Positions 6,733 through 8,185 of a DNA stretch of 8,185 bases are shown piece by piece. Source of the DNA: an uncultured Microbacteriaceae bacterium (GTDB taxonomy: Bacteria > Actinomycetota > Actinomycetes > Actinomycetales > Microbacteriaceae); the NCBI GenBank assembly GCA_937896185.1, contig CALBMG010000024.1:1-8185 (forward strand), given 5' to 3'. The notes under the pieces were generated by a model that saw only the letters and a list, made by a program, of their open reading frames with translations, searched no databases and was not told where the DNA came from. The translations under genes were made by a program, and so were the position numbers. Each line of letters begins with the position of its first letter. Position 1 is the stretch's first letter.

Positions 6733-7874
6733 TGTCACACGACTCACCTTTCGCCACGGCCACCAAGTGGACGTCGGAACCTGTACAAACTCGCAACGAA
6801 CGCTTCGCTTCGATTGACCCCACTGAGTTCCCCGACGTTTCGGCGGCATTGTTGGACTGGCGTTTGACACCACTGGACCGAATCACGTCATTGGTGTCTG
6901 GTCAACTCGACGGTGGGACGTATTCCGTGACATCGAACGTGGACGTCTCGTGGCAGCCCATGACCAACTCGGTGATCGGCTCTGCCGGATGCAGTGAAGA
7001 CAAGGTTTCGGCTCGCGCGTGGACTGCCACGGAATCCGCGCTGCATATTCTGTTGGATGGTGAAGACACCGAACCAGCTCAGTTGGAGCGCATGTTGGAC
7101 GGCACACGTGCGGCCCACATCGTCATCGAATTTGCTGCACATTCGCGTCGCACACTTGTGTTCACCAACCACGGACTCGTCAACCTTGCAGAAAACGTCG
7201 AGATCATTGTGCGTGACGGTGCACACGCAACGGCGGTATTCCTGGGGGAGTGGGATAACGCGTCGGTGCACCTGGCATCGCATTTCGCGGTTGTCGGCCG
7301 CGATGCTCACCTGAAGCACATCCTTGTTTCGCTGGGTGGAAGCGTTCAGCGCGTTAACCCCAACATCGTGTTGAACGGCAAAGGCGCATCAGCCGACGCT
7401 TTCGGGGTTTATTTTGCCGATGCAGGCCAGCACATCGAACACCGTGTTTTTGTTCACCACGAAGCGGCAAACACCACGTCACGCGTCAACTACAAGGGTG
7501 CGCTGCACGGCGACGGAGCGCACACCGTTTGGGTTGGTGATGTGTTGATTGGTCCTGACGCTACGGGCACCGACTCCTATGAACAGAATCGAAACCTGGT
7601 TCTGTCAGAGGGTACTCGAGCTGACTCGGTTCCTAACCTGGAAATTCAGACCGGTGATATCGCCGGTGCTGGCCACGCCAGTGCCACGGGCCGTTTCGAC
7701 GATGAGCATCTGTTCTACCTGCGCTCTCGAGGTATTCCCGAGAAGGAGGCACGACGTCTCGTGGTGCTCGGTTTCTTGCTCGAAGTCGTGAACTCCATTG
7801 GGGTTGCCGAGCTCGAAGTTCGCCTCGGTTCTGCTCTGGAAACTGAACTTAACCGAATTGAGGATGCGGCATGA
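6732..7874 (+). CDS. sufD: Fe-S cluster assembly protein SufD
   Basis: A 380-residue paralogue of SufB and the third subunit type of the SufBC2D scaffold. The C-terminal half is clearly family-specific: GVYFADAGQHIEHRVFVHHEAANTTS (225-250), NYKGALHGDGAHTVWVG, then GAGHASATGRFDDEHLFYLRSRGIPEKEAR (312-341). His315 is the likely counterpart of the essential E. coli His360 at the SufB-SufD interface. The N-terminal third, including the early ERF and DWRLTPL segments, is variable, as usual. The ATG overlaps the sufB stop (TAATG). The nearest purine run, AAGGA, is 11 bases away, so translation is probably coupled to sufB and yields matched amounts of both subunits. The 3' end overlaps the next gene by four bases. 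Confidence 0.96.
   Translation: MSHDSPFATATKWTSEPVQTRNERFASIDPTEFPDVSAALLDWRLTPLDRITSLVSGQLDGGTYSVTSNVDVSWQPMTNSVIGSAGCSEDKVSARAWTATESALHILLDGEDTEPAQLERMLDGTRAAHIVIEFAAHSRRTLVFTNHGLVNLAENVEIIVRDGAHATAVFLGEWDNASVHLASHFAVVGRDAHLKHILVSLGGSVQRVNPNIVLNGKGASADAFGVYFADAGQHIEHRVFVHHEAANTTSRVNYKGALHGDGAHTVWVGDVLIGPDATGTDSYEQNRNLVLSEGTRADSVPNLEIQTGDIAGAGHASATGRFDDEHLFYLRSRGIPEKEARRLVVLGFLLEVVNSIGVAELEVRLGSALETELNRIEDAA
7860..7864 (+). promoter_or_regulatory. Ribosome binding site of the Rieske ferredoxin gene
   Basis: GAGGA inside the end of sufD, six bases before the ATG at 7871. It supports that start and the ATGA junction. Confidence 0.65.
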
Positions 7875-8185
7875 CTCGCGAACTAATCTGCGAACTCGAA
7901 GAATTGGCTCCTGGCACCGCTCGCAAGGTTGTCATTGACAGCCTTCCGATCGCTGTGGTCCGCCAATCCGACGGAAGCGTGCACGCTTTGGGTGACCGCT
8001 GTTCGCATGGTGACATCTCGCTCAGCGAAGGCTTTGTCGAGGACGACACCATCGAATGCTGGGCACACGGGTCAAAATTCGACCTCTGCTCTGGGACACC
8101 ACGTAATTTCCCGGCGTTCGAGCCGGTACCCGTCTACACCGTCACCATCGAGGGCGGCAAAATTTTTATCGACACCGAAAACGGA
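7871..8185 (+). CDS. Rieske-type [2Fe-2S] ferredoxin in the suf operon (C-terminus missing)
   Basis: The reading starts at ATG 7871, overlapping the sufD TGA as ATGA, and stays open for 105 codons to the window end. The protein has a single small Rieske domain. The cluster motif is Cys44-x-His46, sixteen residues, then Cys63-x2-His66 (CSHGD ... CWAHGSKFD), with the FDLCSGTPRNFPAF segment that follows in this family. Two Cys and two His bind a [2Fe-2S] cluster. It belongs to the soluble ferredoxin-subunit type seen with aromatic-ring dioxygenases (often labelled HcaC/BphF-like). No oxygenase gene is visible, and this gene lies between sufD and the expected sufC in many actinobacteria. A role as electron carrier or cluster-handling partner in Fe-S assembly is inference. 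Families of this type are about 105-115 residues, so very little is missing. Confidence 0.92.
   Translation, partial: MTRELICELEELAPGTARKVVIDSLPIAVVRQSDGSVHALGDRCSHGDISLSEGFVEDDTIECWAHGSKFDLCSGTPRNFPAFEPVPVYTVTIEGGKIFIDTENG

Overview
The window is ordinary, densely packed chromosomal DNA from an actinobacterium. GC is moderate (mid-50s percent, judged by eye), GTG/TTG starts are common, and spacers are short or absent. The gene content and order (tkt-tal, ctaB, ctaA, sufB-sufD) match the conserved actinobacterial neighbourhood known from Mycobacterium tuberculosis (Rv1448c to Rv1462), but compacted. The compaction, the moderate GC and a likely tkt-tal-pgi order suggest a small-genome member of the Microbacteriaceae, perhaps an aquatic one. 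That placement is inference.

Layout. (1) Positions 1-3280, minus strand: transketolase (tkt), transaldolase (tal), then the first 21 codons of a third gene, probably glucose-6-phosphate isomerase (pgi). These form a pentose-phosphate/sugar-phosphate operon read right to left. (2) 3281-3420: a divergent control region. It has a -10-like box for tkt on the minus strand and one for ctaB on the plus strand. The latter sits so close to the GTG start that the ctaB mRNA may be leaderless. (3) 3421-4350 plus and 4293-5207 minus: heme O synthase (ctaB) and heme A synthase (ctaA). These are consecutive enzymes for the heme A of aa3-type cytochrome oxidase, and their 3' ends converge and overlap by 58 bp. 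(4) 5208-5316: a 109-bp divergent region between ctaA and sufB, rich in short dyads and with no regulator gene in it. (5) 5317-8185 plus: sufB, sufD and a Rieske-type ferredoxin cut by the window end, joined by 1-nt and 4-nt overlaps. This is the head of a SUF iron-sulfur cluster assembly operon; sufC, sufS and sufU would be expected downstream.

Together the genes cover non-oxidative pentose phosphate flux, heme A synthesis for respiration and Fe-S cluster biogenesis. I see no mobile elements, CRISPR arrays, tRNA/rRNA genes or convincing intrinsic terminators, and nothing that amounts to a new system. The points most worth a second look are the ctaB/ctaA antisense overlap, the dyad-rich suf promoter region without an adjacent sufR, a 16-codon upstream ORF that ends on the tkt start codon, and the Rieske protein embedded in the suf operon.
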